Shown here piece by piece: positions 23,813-33,395 of a stretch of 64,000 bases of DNA. Source of the DNA: DASSKA01 sp963839365 (GTDB lineage: Bacteria; Actinomycetota; Actinomycetes; Propionibacteriales; Nocardioidaceae). The stretch is from NCBI GenBank assembly GCA_963839365.1, contig CAWIUT010000007.1, positions 62,001 through 126,000 on the forward strand, given 5' to 3'. The stretch's first letter is position 1; the number at the start of each line of letters is the position of its first letter. The notes below the pieces were generated by a model. That model ran no database searches and was not told where the DNA came from. It saw only the letters and a list, made by a program, of their open reading frames with translations. A program made the translations under genes and the position numbers.

Positions 23813-25027
23813 ATGAGCCTCGACGTCGCATCCGTCCGCAGCCACTTCCCCGCGCTGTCCCGCGGGGTCGCCTACTTCGACGGCCCCGGCGGCACCCAGA
23901 CACCGCGAGAGGTGGCCGACGCGATCGCGTCCACGATGACGGCCGGGATCTCCAACCACGGCACCGTGACGGCCGCCGAGCGGCGGGCCGGGGAGACCGT
24001 GGTAGCGGCGCGGCGGGCGGTGGCGGACCTGCTGGGCTGCCGGGCGCGGGGCGTGGTGTTCACCAGGTCCGCGACCCAGGCCGCCTACGACGTCTCGCGG
24101 GCGCTGGCCAAGCAGTGGCAGCAGGGCGACGAGGTGGTGGTCAGCCGGCTCGACCACGACGCGAACGTCCGGCCGTGGGTGCAGGCCGCCCGGGCCGCCG
24201 GAGCGACGCTGCGCTGGGTGGACTTCGACCCTGCCACCGCGGAGCTCACCGTCGAGCACGTGGCGGCGGCGCTGTCCCCGCGCACCCGGCTGGTCGCGCT
24301 CACCGGCGCCTCGAACCTGCTCGGCACCCGGCCGGACGTCCCGGCGATCGCCGAGGCGGTGCACGCGGTCCCCGGCGCGCTGCTGTACGTCGACGGGGTG
24401 CACCTGACGCCGCACGCGGCCGTCGACGTCCCGGCCCTGGGGGCGGACTTCTACATGTGCTCGCCGTACAAGTTCTTCGGACCGCACCACGGTGTGGTCG
24501 TCGCCGACCCTGACCAGCTCGAGCAGCTGCACCCGGACAAGCTGCTCCCCTCGAGCGACACGGTGCCGGAGCGGTTCGAGCTCGGCACCCTGCCCTACGA
24601 GCTGCTCGCCGGCACCACCGCCGCGGTGGACTTCATCGCCGACCTGGCGCCAGGGGTCGCGGGCGGCCGTCGCGAGCGGGTGCTCGCCTCGATGCGCACG
24701 GTGGAGGAGCACGAGGACGAGCTGTTCGCCCGTCTGCTCGACGGGCTCTCGGGGATCGACGCGGTGGTTCTGCACGGCTCCCCGAAGCGGCGCACCCCGA
24801 CCGCGTTGTTCTCCGTCGACGGGCACACCGGCCAGGAGGTCTACGAGCACCTCGCCCGGCTGGACGTGAACGCGCCGTCCAGCAGCTTCTACGCGATCGA
24901 GGCGGCCCGCTGGATGGGCCTCGGGGACGACGGCGCGGTGCGGGCCGGCCTCGCGCCGTACACCTCGGCCGAGGACGTCGACCGGCTGGTGGCCGGCGTC
25001 ACCGAGCTGGCCGGCGGCACCCGGTGA
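23813..25027 (+). CDS. Cysteine desulfurase-like class V aminotransferase
   Basis: The 404-residue class V PLP enzyme opens with AYFDGPGGTQTPREVADAIA and has the PLP-phosphate-binding region VVFTRSATQAAYDVSRALA. The Schiff-base Lys is in YMCSPYKFFGPHHGVV (about residue 220). No catalytic Cys loop as in IscS is evident near the C-terminus, so it belongs with the cysteine-desulfurase-like subfamily, not the housekeeping enzyme. Its stop overlaps the SDR start (GTGA at 25024). The substrate is unknown. Confidence 0.82.
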   Translation: MSLDVASVRSHFPALSRGVAYFDGPGGTQTPREVADAIASTMTAGISNHGTVTAAERRAGETVVAARRAVADLLGCRARGVVFTRSATQAAYDVSRALAKQWQQGDEVVVSRLDHDANVRPWVQAARAAGATLRWVDFDPATAELTVEHVAAALSPRTRLVALTGASNLLGTRPDVPAIAEAVHAVPGALLYVDGVHLTPHAAVDVPALGADFYMCSPYKFFGPHHGVVVADPDQLEQLHPDKLLPSSDTVPERFELGTLPYELLAGTTAAVDFIADLAPGVAGGRRERVLASMRTVEEHEDELFARLLDGLSGIDAVVLHGSPKRRTPTALFSVDGHTGQEVYEHLARLDVNAPSSSFYAIEAARWMGLGDDGAVRAGLAPYTSAEDVDRLVAGVTELAGGTR

Positions 25028-25770
25028 GGGGTGTCCTGGTCACCGGCGGGTCGCGCGGCATCGGTGCAGCGATCGCTCTGGCGTTCGCCGAGCTCGGCGA
25101 ACGGGTGGCGGTGCACTACGGCTCCTCCCGGGAGCTCGCCGAGAAGGTGGCCGACTTCCTGCCCGGGCAGGGACACGCGGTGGTACAAGGCGACATGACC
25201 GATCCCGACGCCGTACGTCGGACGGTCGACTCGGCCGCGGAGCAGCTCGACGGGCTCGACGTGCTGGTCAACAACGCCGGGGTGTTCCTCGCGCAGCCGC
25301 CCCTGGAGACCGACTACGCGACGTGGCAGGCCACCTGGGCACGCACGCTGGCCACGAACCTGACCGGCGCCGCGAACGCGACGTTCTGCGCGGTCCCGCA
25401 CCTGCGCGCGGCCGGTGGCGGCGCGGTGGTGAACGTGTCCAGCCGCGGCGCCTTCCGCGGCGAGCCGAACAACCCCGCCTACGGCGCGTCGAAGGCCGGC
25501 CTGAACGCGTTCGGGCAGTCGATGGCGGTCGCGCTCGCCCCGCACGGGATCACCGTGGGCACGGTCGCGCCGGGCTTCGTGCAGACCGAGATGGCCCGCG
25601 AGGTGCTCGACGGGCCGGGCGGGGACGCGGTGCGCCGGCAGTCGCCGTTCGGCCGGGTGGCCCGCCCGCAGGAGGTGGCCGCCGCGGTGGTGTGGCTGGC
25701 CTCGCCCGAGGCGCGGTTCGCCACCGGCACGATCATCGACGTCAACGGCGCGTCGTACCTGCGCAGCTGA
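25024..25770 (+). CDS. Short-chain dehydrogenase/reductase
   Basis: The 248-residue classical SDR has the NAD(P)-binding TGGSRGIGAA (about 7-16), NNAG (about 82-85), catalytic Ser in VVNVSSRGAF, and YGASK (about 153-157). The C-terminus ASPEARFATGTIIDVNGASY is typical of FabG-like enzymes. GTG at 25024 overlaps the upstream aminotransferase gene, so the two may act in one pathway. It is convergent with the helicase gene, 3 bases apart. Confidence 0.88.
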   Translation: MRGVLVTGGSRGIGAAIALAFAELGERVAVHYGSSRELAEKVADFLPGQGHAVVQGDMTDPDAVRRTVDSAAEQLDGLDVLVNNAGVFLAQPPLETDYATWQATWARTLATNLTGAANATFCAVPHLRAAGGGAVVNVSSRGAFRGEPNNPAYGASKAGLNAFGQSMAVALAPHGITVGTVAPGFVQTEMAREVLDGPGGDAVRRQSPFGRVARPQEVAAAVVWLASPEARFATGTIIDVNGASYLRS

Positions 25771-25773
25771 GCA

Positions 25774-28284
25774 CTACAGGCGGACCAGGCCGGTCACGGA
25801 CAGGTCGAGCTCGCCGGCCTCGTCGGAGGCGGGGAGATCCACCTCGGCGGTGATCCGCCAGTCGTGGTGGCCCTGCGGGTCGTCGATGATCTGCTGCACC
25901 TGCCAGCAGCCCGGCCGCTTGTCGATGATCAGCAGGTGCGGGCCGCGGGCGTCGGCGTCCAGACCCACGGCGTCGTGCTCGGCGAAGTACTCCTCCCCCG
26001 CCGCCCCCCAGTCGTCCTCGGACAGCTCCCCCGACAGCGCGGCCAGCGTGGGCCAGTCCCGCCGGGCGAGCAGCTCGACACGCTGGAACAGCGCGTTGCG
26101 CACCATCACCCGCAGGGCCCGCTCGTTCGCGCTGAGCGCTCGCGGCGGTGCGGGCACCGCGGACGGTGGCTCGTCGGCCGGCCGGTCGGGGTCCACCAGC
26201 TGCTCCCACTCGTCGAGCAGGCTGGAGTCGGTCTGCCGGACCATCTCGCCCAGCCACTCCTCGAGGTCGGCCAGCTCCTCGGTCCGCACGCTGTCCGGAA
26301 CGGTCCGCCGCAACGCCTTGTAGACGTCGGACAGGTAGCGCAGCACCAGCCCCTCGGACCTGGCCAAGCCGTAGAACGCGACGAACTCCGCGAACGTCAT
26401 CGCCCGCTCGGCCATGTCGCGCACCACCGACTTGGGGGACAGCGCGTTCTCGGCGACCCAGGGATGGCTGCGCCGGTAGATCTCGTAGGTCGCCTCCAGC
26501 AGCTCCGCCAGCGGCTGGGGCCACTCCACGCCCTCGAGCAGCTCCATCCGCTCGTCGTAGTCCACGCCGTCGGCCTTCATCTCGGCCACGGCCTCACCGC
26601 GCGCCTTGTACTGCTGGGCGACCAGCACAGGACGAGGGTCCTCCACCGTCGCCTCGATCACCGAGACGACGTCCAGGGCATAGGTGGGCGACTCCGGGTC
26701 GACGGCCTCGAAGGTGGCCAGGGCGTACGTCGACAACGGCTGGTTGAGCGCGAAGTCGGCCGGCAGGTCCTCCACCAGCTTGAACGAGCGCTCCCCGGGT
26801 CCGCCGCGCTCCACCACCCCGGCGGCGAGCAGGCTGCGCAGCATCGCGACGGCACGCCGCACCAGCCGCACCTGGCTGCGGCCGTCCTCGTGGTTGTCCC
26901 GCAGCAGCCGTCGCATCACCTCGACCGGGTCGTCGTCCGACCGGGCGAGGACGTTGAGCAGCATCGCGTGACTGACCCGCATCCGGGACCGCAGCGGCTC
27001 CGGCTCGGCGGCGACGAGCCGTTCGAAGGTCGCCTCCGACCAGGACACCGTGCCCTCGGGCGGCTTCTTGCGCTGCACCTTCCGCCGCTTCTTCGGGTCG
27101 TCGCCGGCCTTGGCGAGCGCCTTGTGGTTCTCGATCACGTGCTCCGGGGCCTGCACGACGACGGTTCCGGCGCTGTCGAAGCCGGCCCGGCCGGCCCGGC
27201 CGGCGATCTGGTGGAACTCCCGCGCCTTCAAGACCCGCTGCCGGGCCCCGTCGTACTTGGTGAGTGCGGTGAGCACCACGGTGCGGATGGGCACGTTGAT
27301 GCCCACCCCGAGGGTGTCGGTGCCGCAGATCACCTTCAACAGGCCGCGCTGCGCCAGGTTCTCCACGAGTCGCCGGTACTTCGGCAGCATGCCCGCGTGG
27401 TGCACACCGATACCGTGCTTGACCAGCCGGGACAGCGTGCGCCCGAACCCCTTGCTGAACCGGAACCCGCCGATGGCCTCGGCGATCGCATCCTTCTCCG
27501 CCCGGCTGCACACGTTGAGGCTGGTCATCGCCTGCGCCCGCTCGAGTGCGGCGGCCTGGGTGAAGTGCACGACGTACACCGGTGCCTGGTGGGTGCTCAG
27601 CAGCTCCTCCAGCGTCTCGTGCAACGGGGTGAGCGCCCACGAGTAGCTCAGCGGGACCGGCCGCTGCGCAGACGTGACCACCGCCGTGGCCCGTCCGGTA
27701 CGACGGGTGAGGTCGTCCTCGAACCGGGAGACGTCGCCGAGGGTGGCCGACATGAGCAGGAACTGCGCCTGCGGCAGCTCGAGCAACGGCACCTGCCAGG
27801 CCCAGCCGCGGGCCGGATCGGCGTAGAAGTGGAACTCGTCCATCACCACCTGACCCACGTCGGCGTGCTCGCCCTCGCGCAGCGCGATGTTGGCCAGCAC
27901 CTCGGCCGTGCAGCAGATCACCGGCGCGTCCCGGTTCACGCTCGCGTCGCCGGTGAGCATCCCGACCCGCTCGGGGCCGAAGGCGTCGCACAGCGCGAAG
28001 AACTTCTCGCTGACCAGCGCCTTGATGGGGGCGGTGTAGAACGTGCGCCGTCCGGACGCGACGGCAGCGAAGTGGGCCCCGGTGGCCACCAGGCTCTTGC
28101 CGGAGCCGGTGGGGGTCGACAAGATCACGTGCGAGCCGGTCATCACCTCCAGGAGAGCCTCCTCCTGGGCCGGGTACAGCCTCAGCCCGGCGTCGCCGGC
28201 CCAGGCCTCGAAGGCGTCGTACAGCTCCTCCGGCTCGGCGTCTCCACGGCCGCCGTGGGCGGTCAGCAGCTCGGCGAGGGACAT
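25774..28284 (-). CDS. Superfamily II DEAD/DEAH-box helicase (DUF3516 type)
   Basis: The 836-residue protein has motif I in LSTPTGSGKS (about 55-64), the DEFH box in VVMDEFHFYADP, motif III in LLMSATLGD, motif V GTDTLGVGINVPIRTVVLT, and motif VI HQIAGRAGRAG. The Ski2-like core is followed by a winged helix and a roughly 330-residue C-terminal domain ending in SVTGLVRL, matching the large actinobacterial DUF3516 helicases. RNA unwinding or turnover is probable but unproven. ATG at 28284 (MSLAELLTAHGG) is the family start. Confidence 0.9.
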   Translation of the reverse strand: MSLAELLTAHGGRGDAEPEELYDAFEAWAGDAGLRLYPAQEEALLEVMTGSHVILSTPTGSGKSLVATGAHFAAVASGRRTFYTAPIKALVSEKFFALCDAFGPERVGMLTGDASVNRDAPVICCTAEVLANIALREGEHADVGQVVMDEFHFYADPARGWAWQVPLLELPQAQFLLMSATLGDVSRFEDDLTRRTGRATAVVTSAQRPVPLSYSWALTPLHETLEELLSTHQAPVYVVHFTQAAALERAQAMTSLNVCSRAEKDAIAEAIGGFRFSKGFGRTLSRLVKHGIGVHHAGMLPKYRRLVENLAQRGLLKVICGTDTLGVGINVPIRTVVLTALTKYDGARQRVLKAREFHQIAGRAGRAGFDSAGTVVVQAPEHVIENHKALAKAGDDPKKRRKVQRKKPPEGTVSWSEATFERLVAAEPEPLRSRMRVSHAMLLNVLARSDDDPVEVMRRLLRDNHEDGRSQVRLVRRAVAMLRSLLAAGVVERGGPGERSFKLVEDLPADFALNQPLSTYALATFEAVDPESPTYALDVVSVIEATVEDPRPVLVAQQYKARGEAVAEMKADGVDYDERMELLEGVEWPQPLAELLEATYEIYRRSHPWVAENALSPKSVVRDMAERAMTFAEFVAFYGLARSEGLVLRYLSDVYKALRRTVPDSVRTEELADLEEWLGEMVRQTDSSLLDEWEQLVDPDRPADEPPSAVPAPPRALSANERALRVMVRNALFQRVELLARRDWPTLAALSGELSEDDWGAAGEEYFAEHDAVGLDADARGPHLLIIDKRPGCWQVQQIIDDPQGHHDWRITAEVDLPASDEAGELDLSVTGLVRL

Positions 28285-28348
28285 GTCGCGCCGTATCCTG
28301 TCACACCGCCTGGAGGCCGGCCCGGAGGCCGGCCTCCAGCATCTGGGA

Positions 28349-31300
28349 TCAGCGAGCCGCGCTGCGCGCCATCGCCGCCGCACCACCGGCGGCGACCGCG
28401 GCCAGCAGGCCGACCGCGCCGAGCCGACGGGCTCGGCGTGCGGCGCCCGCCCGTGGCTTGCCGCCCACCGCGGACTCCGGTGGCTCCGAGCCGCGCGGGA
28501 GCCCCCCGGCCCGGGCCAGCTGCATGACCTGCGCCAGGTGCAGACCGCCCCGGTCGGTGTCGGACGCGGCGATCTGGGTCTTGCACGAGAAACCGTCGGC
28601 GACCACGACGGTCTCCGGGTCCGCGGCCCGCACCCCCGGGAAGAGCGCCTGCTCCCCGCAGTCCATCGACATCTCGAACTTGCCGCTCTCGAAGCCCCAG
28701 GACCCGGCCAGCCCGCAGCACCCGCCGCTCAGCGGCTCGGTGCCCAGGCCCATCCGCTCCAGCACCTTCTGCTCCTCCGAGACGCCACCGGTGGCCCGGT
28801 GGTGGCAGTGCGACCACATCAGCGCCTGGCCGTGCAGCCGAGGCACCTCGATGTCGAACTTCTCGAAGAACTCCCCGAAGTGGTAGGCGTTGCGGGCCAG
28901 CCGGTGGGCGTCGTGGTCGTGCGGCAGCATCGAGCCGAGCTCCTGCTTGAACACCGCAAGGCAGCTCGGCTCCATCCCGACCACGGGCGTGCCGGCCCGC
29001 ACCTCGTCACGCAGCACGTCGAGCACGTTGGTGAGGTACCGCTTGGCGCTGTCCAGGAAGCCGTAGTCATAGAGCGGTCTTCCGCAGCACACGTGCCCGG
29101 ACGGCATCACCACCTGCCAGCCGGCCGCCTCGATCGCCTCGACGCAGGCGACCCCCACATCGGTGTGCATGTGGTTGTTGAACGTGTCCGGGAAGAGCAC
29201 CACACGTGGGCCGCTGGGGTTCTTGGTCCCCCCACGCTCGGCGAACCACTGCTGCAGGGTCAGCGGAGCGAAGGTCGGCAGCGACCGGTGCCGGTCCAGC
29301 CCGGCCGCGAGCTTGACCAGCCCTCGCAGCACGGGCGTCTGCGTGACGGCGTTGACCACGCCGGGCATCAGTGCGGCGAGGCGGGCGCCCTGGTCGATGA
29401 ACCCCATCGCGTAGGCGTGCCGCGGACGCCAGCGCTTTGCCGACTTGTAGTGGTGGTAGCGGAACTCCGCCTTGTACGACGGCATGTCCACGTGCACGGG
29501 GCAGTCGCTGGTGCAGCCCTTGCACGCCAGGCAGAGGTCGAGCGCCTCGGAGACCTCCTTGGACTGCCAGCCATCCTTGATCACCTCGCCGCGCAGCATC
29601 TCGAACAGCAGCCGGGCACGGCCCCGCGTGCTGTGCTTCTCCTCGCGGGTGACCTGGAAGCTCGGGCACATCGTGTTGTCCGCCTCGGGCACCCGGCACT
29701 TCCCCACCCCGACGCAGCGCAGGGCCGCGTGCGCGAAGTCCCCGCCGTCCTGCTCGTAGGCCATCTTCACCTCGGGCCGGGCCGGGTTGTAGTCGGGCCC
29801 GAGCTTGAGGTTCTCGTCGAGCCGGTAGGGGTCGACGACCTTGCCCGGGTTCATCTTCCAGTCCGGGTCCCAGATGGTCTTGAACTCCCGCATCGCCTGG
29901 ATCAGGCGCCGGCCGAACTGCTTCTCCAGCAGCTCGGCGCGCTGCTGACCGTCGCCGTGCTCACCCGACAGCGACCCCCCGTAGGACACCACCAGGTCCG
30001 CGGCCTCCTCCATGAACGCGCGGTAGTCGCGAACGCCGTCATGGGTGACCAGGTCGAAGCTGATCCGCGAGTGGATGCAGCCCTCACCCAGGTGGCCGTA
30101 CATGGCACCCCGGAGCCCGTACTTCTCGTAGAGCTTCTTCAGGTCGACCAGGTAGTCGGCGACCTTCGACGGTGGCACCGCGGAGTCCTCCCAGCCCGGC
30201 CAGTGGTCAGGTTCGCCGGGGGGGAAGGCCGTCGAGCCCAGCCCCGACTCGCGGATCGACCACAGGCGTTCGCTGTCCCCGCCGTCCTGCTTGCTCTTGG
30301 CGATCACGATGCGGTCCTCGTCGTACCCGCGCTCCTCGCACAGGTGCCGCTTGAACCGCTGTGCGGTGCCGGCGGCCTCCTCGGCGGTGTCCGCGCCGAA
30401 CTGCACCATCAGCCAGCCGTGCGTGCCTCCGAGCCGCGGAAGCTCCCGCAGGCCCTGCTCGTTGAGGTGCTCGACCTGCTGGTCCTCGATCAGCTTGTGG
30501 TCCACGGCCTCCAGGCCGATCGGCTTCCACTCGAGGATCTCCTCGATGTGCTCTGCCGCGGCCGGCAGGGACGGGTACTCCACCACCACGGTGGTCCGCT
30601 CGAGCAGCGCAGGAGTGAGCATGAGGCGGGAACGGAGCACCGTCACACAGGTGCTCTCGGTGCCGACCAGCGCCCGGGCCACGTTGAACCCGCGCTCGGG
30701 CAGCAGCTCGTCGAGGTTGTAGCCGGACACCCGACGCGGCAGCTCCTCGGCCGACTTGTAGCCGGCCCGGATGTCGTCGGCGTACTTGTCCCTCAAGTCG
30801 CGCAGCTTCGCATAGATCTCGCCCTTGCGTCCCCCGGCGGCGATGATCTCGTCGAGCTTGTCTTCCTCGTTCACCCCCACCCAGAACCGCTCGCCGTCGT
30901 AGGTGAGCACCTCGAGGGCCTCGGTGTTGTCGCTGGTGCGCGGCCCGGGGCCGTACAGGTGAGCCTGCACCGAGTGCACGCCACAGGAGTTGTTGCCGAT
31001 GTTGCCGCCGATGGTGCACCGCGAATGGGAGGAGGGGTCCGGCCCGAAGACCAGGTTCTGCTTGCCGGTGTGCCGGTTCAGCTGCTCGTTGATCACCCCC
31101 GGCTCGGCCACCACCGTCCGTCCCTTGACGTCGAAGTCCTCGATGGTGTCGAGGTACTTCGAGACGTCGATGACCACCGCGACGTTGACGGTCTCCCCGG
31201 ACAGGCTGGTGCCACCACCGCGGCACAGCACGGGCGCGCCGTACTTGTGGCACGCCTTGTGCGTCTCGACCACATCGTCGAGCGTCTTGGGGATCACCAC

Positions 31301-31498
31301 CCCGATCGGCACCTGCCGGAAGTTGGAGGCGTCGTTGGCGTACATCGCCAGCGTCCCCGCGTCGAAGCGCACCTCGCCGGCCACGTGCCGGCGTAGGTGC
31401 GCCTCGAGACCCTTCACGTTGACCCGGTCCCGAGCGACCGGCGGGGTCTGGAACCGTGGATCCGGGTGCGCGGGGACCTCCTTGACGGAAGCTGTCAT
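28349..31498 (-). CDS. Fused FAD-linked oxidase / Fe-S oxidoreductase
   Basis: The 1049-residue protein is a GlcD-GlpC-type fusion. It has an N-terminal PCMH FAD domain (CRGGGTSLSGETVN, then GPDPSSHSRCTIGGNIGNNS), a C-terminal FAD_oxidase cap with HLGEGCIHSRISFDL and SGEHGDGQQRAELL, two Fe-S sets (CVGVGKCRVPE and CLACKGCTSDCP), and CCG-type domains (GHVCCGRPLYDYG, GGCCGLAGSWG). Such enzymes oxidise 2-hydroxy acids such as D-lactate and pass electrons to the quinone pool. A basic stretch and short hydrophobic helix at the extreme C-terminus (LGAVGLLAAVAAGGAAAMA) may anchor it to the membrane. The start overlaps the TPP-enzyme stop (ATGA). Confidence 0.9.
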   Translation of the reverse strand: MTASVKEVPAHPDPRFQTPPVARDRVNVKGLEAHLRRHVAGEVRFDAGTLAMYANDASNFRQVPIGVVIPKTLDDVVETHKACHKYGAPVLCRGGGTSLSGETVNVAVVIDVSKYLDTIEDFDVKGRTVVAEPGVINEQLNRHTGKQNLVFGPDPSSHSRCTIGGNIGNNSCGVHSVQAHLYGPGPRTSDNTEALEVLTYDGERFWVGVNEEDKLDEIIAAGGRKGEIYAKLRDLRDKYADDIRAGYKSAEELPRRVSGYNLDELLPERGFNVARALVGTESTCVTVLRSRLMLTPALLERTTVVVEYPSLPAAAEHIEEILEWKPIGLEAVDHKLIEDQQVEHLNEQGLRELPRLGGTHGWLMVQFGADTAEEAAGTAQRFKRHLCEERGYDEDRIVIAKSKQDGGDSERLWSIRESGLGSTAFPPGEPDHWPGWEDSAVPPSKVADYLVDLKKLYEKYGLRGAMYGHLGEGCIHSRISFDLVTHDGVRDYRAFMEEAADLVVSYGGSLSGEHGDGQQRAELLEKQFGRRLIQAMREFKTIWDPDWKMNPGKVVDPYRLDENLKLGPDYNPARPEVKMAYEQDGGDFAHAALRCVGVGKCRVPEADNTMCPSFQVTREEKHSTRGRARLLFEMLRGEVIKDGWQSKEVSEALDLCLACKGCTSDCPVHVDMPSYKAEFRYHHYKSAKRWRPRHAYAMGFIDQGARLAALMPGVVNAVTQTPVLRGLVKLAAGLDRHRSLPTFAPLTLQQWFAERGGTKNPSGPRVVLFPDTFNNHMHTDVGVACVEAIEAAGWQVVMPSGHVCCGRPLYDYGFLDSAKRYLTNVLDVLRDEVRAGTPVVGMEPSCLAVFKQELGSMLPHDHDAHRLARNAYHFGEFFEKFDIEVPRLHGQALMWSHCHHRATGGVSEEQKVLERMGLGTEPLSGGCCGLAGSWGFESGKFEMSMDCGEQALFPGVRAADPETVVVADGFSCKTQIAASDTDRGGLHLAQVMQLARAGGLPRGSEPPESAVGGKPRAGAARRARRLGAVGLLAAVAAGGAAAMARSAAR

Positions 31499-33306
31499 CG
31501 GGGGCGACCTCCTGGGATCTTCTGCTTGATCGACTCGGTGAACTCGTGCCCCTTCTGTTTTGCCCCCTTCATCGTGATCCCGAACATCTCCGGGTCGCCA
31601 GCACGCATGGCCTTGGCGACCTTCTTGGCCTGCATCTTCTTGATGTGGGGCGGGATGGGCGGGATCTCCGGGTCCACGACGACCTCCAGGACGACCGGCC
31701 CGTTGGTGGCGAGCGCCTCGTCCCAGGCCTTCCCGATCTTCTTGGGGTCGTCGCACCTGATTCCGGTCAGGCCGAGCAGCTTGGCCCACTCGGCGTACGG
31801 CACGTCCGGGATGTACTGGGTCCCCTCGAACTTCGGGTCACCGGCCATCGCCCGCTGCTCCCAGGTCACCTGGTTGAGGTCCTGGTTGTTGAACACGCAG
31901 AAGACCAGCGGGGCCCTGCTGAACCGGTCGAGGTAGCGCTTGACCGTGATCATCTCCGCCATGCCGTTCATCTGGAACACCCCGTCCCCGACCATGGCGA
32001 TCACCGGGCGGTCCGGGTACTCGAGCTTGGCGCTGATCGCGTACGGCGTGCCCGGGCCCATCGTCGCCAGGGTCCCGGCGAGCGAGCCCATCATCCCCGG
32101 CCGCATCTGCAGGTGCCGCGACCACCAGTTGGCCGCCGAGCCGGCGTCGGTGGTCACGATCGCGTCGTCCGGCAGCCGCTTCGACAGCTCGTGTGCCACC
32201 AGCTCGGGGTTCATCGGGTCGGCCTTGTCGTGGGCCCGGTCGTCGAGGATGTTCCACCACTCCTTGACCTCGGCCTCGATCGTGTGCCGCCAGGACCGGT
32301 CCTCCTTGCGCTGCAGCAGCGGGATCAGCCGGTCCAGAGTCTCCTTGGCGTCGCCCACCAGGTTCGCGTCCATCGGGTAGCGGATGCCGATCCGCTTGCC
32401 GTCGATGTCGATCTCGACGCCCTTGCACTGGCCCTCCTCGGGCAGCCACTCGGCGTACGGGAAGCTCGTTCCGATCATGAACAGCGTGTCCGCGTTCGAC
32501 ATCATCTCGTGGCTCGCGGTGGAACCGAGCAGCCCGATCGGGCCGGTCACCCACGGCAGGTCGTCGGGCAGCACCGCCTTGCCCAGCGAGGTCTTCGCGG
32601 CGCCGGCGCCGAGCAGCTCGGCGGCCTCGACCACCTGGTCCACCGCGTGCGCCGCGCCCTGCCCGACCAGCATCGCGACCCGCTCGCCCTGGTTGAGGAT
32701 GTCGGCCGCCTTCTGGATCTCGCTGTCCGGAGGGATCACCCGCGGCTGGGTCCAGCCGACGCTGGTGTAGACGGCGCCGTGCTCGCGCGGCGGCGAGGTG
32801 ATCGCTTCCTCCTCCGCAACGTCCTCGGGGACGATGATCGTCGCCACGGTGCGGTTCGTGAGCGCCACCTTGCAGGCCCTGTCCACCAGCTGGCGCGCCT
32901 GCGCCGGGTGCATGCAGGTCTGCAGGAAGTCCGCCGAGACGTCCTTGAAGAGCGTGTTCGGGTCGATCTCCTGCTGGTAGCCGGAGCCGAGCGTGATCCG
33001 CTTCTGCTGGCCGACGATGGCCACCACCGGCTGGTGATCGAGCTTGGCGTCGTAGAGCCCGTTCAAGAGATGGATCGCCCCGCCTCCGGAGGTCGCCATG
33101 CAGCAACCGATCCCACCGGTGAACTTGGCGTGCGCGGTCGCCATGAACGCGCCCATCTCCTCGTGCCGGGGCTGGACGATCTCCGGGTCTCCGTCAGCGC
33201 GGTCGAGTGCCCCGAGCAACGCGTTGATCCCGTCCCCCGGGTATCCGAAGATCCGGTGGATGCCCCACTCGCGGAGCCTCTGCAGGATGAAGTCGGCGGT
33301 TTGCAT
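31495..33306 (-). CDS. Thiamine-diphosphate enzyme (pyruvate oxidase / acetolactate synthase type)
   Basis: The 603-residue protein has the three-domain TPP layout: Pyr domain with the catalytic Glu in PRHEEMGAFMATAHAK (about E49), a central domain, and PP domain with MVGDGVFQMNGMAEM and FNNQDLNQVTWEQ binding Mg-ThDP. It resembles the thiamine-pyrophosphate-requiring group near pyruvate oxidase rather than true IlvB. Its ATGA overlap with the FAD/Fe-S protein suggests a shared pathway, for example decarboxylation of a 2-oxo acid formed by that oxidase. The substrate is not determined. Confidence 0.85.
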   Translation of the reverse strand: MQTADFILQRLREWGIHRIFGYPGDGINALLGALDRADGDPEIVQPRHEEMGAFMATAHAKFTGGIGCCMATSGGGAIHLLNGLYDAKLDHQPVVAIVGQQKRITLGSGYQQEIDPNTLFKDVSADFLQTCMHPAQARQLVDRACKVALTNRTVATIIVPEDVAEEEAITSPPREHGAVYTSVGWTQPRVIPPDSEIQKAADILNQGERVAMLVGQGAAHAVDQVVEAAELLGAGAAKTSLGKAVLPDDLPWVTGPIGLLGSTASHEMMSNADTLFMIGTSFPYAEWLPEEGQCKGVEIDIDGKRIGIRYPMDANLVGDAKETLDRLIPLLQRKEDRSWRHTIEAEVKEWWNILDDRAHDKADPMNPELVAHELSKRLPDDAIVTTDAGSAANWWSRHLQMRPGMMGSLAGTLATMGPGTPYAISAKLEYPDRPVIAMVGDGVFQMNGMAEMITVKRYLDRFSRAPLVFCVFNNQDLNQVTWEQRAMAGDPKFEGTQYIPDVPYAEWAKLLGLTGIRCDDPKKIGKAWDEALATNGPVVLEVVVDPEIPPIPPHIKKMQAKKVAKAMRAGDPEMFGITMKGAKQKGHEFTESIKQKIPGGRPR

Positions 33307-33395
33307 TGTTTGGCACTTCCCTTCCTGTAGGTGTCGCCTACGTAGCGCCGGGTACCCCTTACAGCAGGTTTGATTACTCCCGAAGGAGGTGGCCG
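33307..33395. promoter_or_regulatory. Divergent promoter region with a short inverted repeat
   Basis: GTAGG-TGTCG-CCTAC lies at about 33329-33343 in the 89 bases between the divergent TPP-enzyme and enolase-superfamily genes. It could be an operator for joint control; this is inference. AGGAGG upstream of the TTG at 33396 decides that start. Confidence 0.4.

Noticed and set aside
25864..28527. A long plus-strand frame opposite the helicase
   Set aside because: Same shadow effect; the minus-strand protein carries all helicase motifs.
28043..31396. A very long plus-strand frame of more than 1,100 codons opposite the helicase start and FAD/Fe-S gene
   Set aside because: It is antisense to well-supported genes, rich in Arg, His, Val and Gly as expected from GC-rich shadow frames, and has no motifs.
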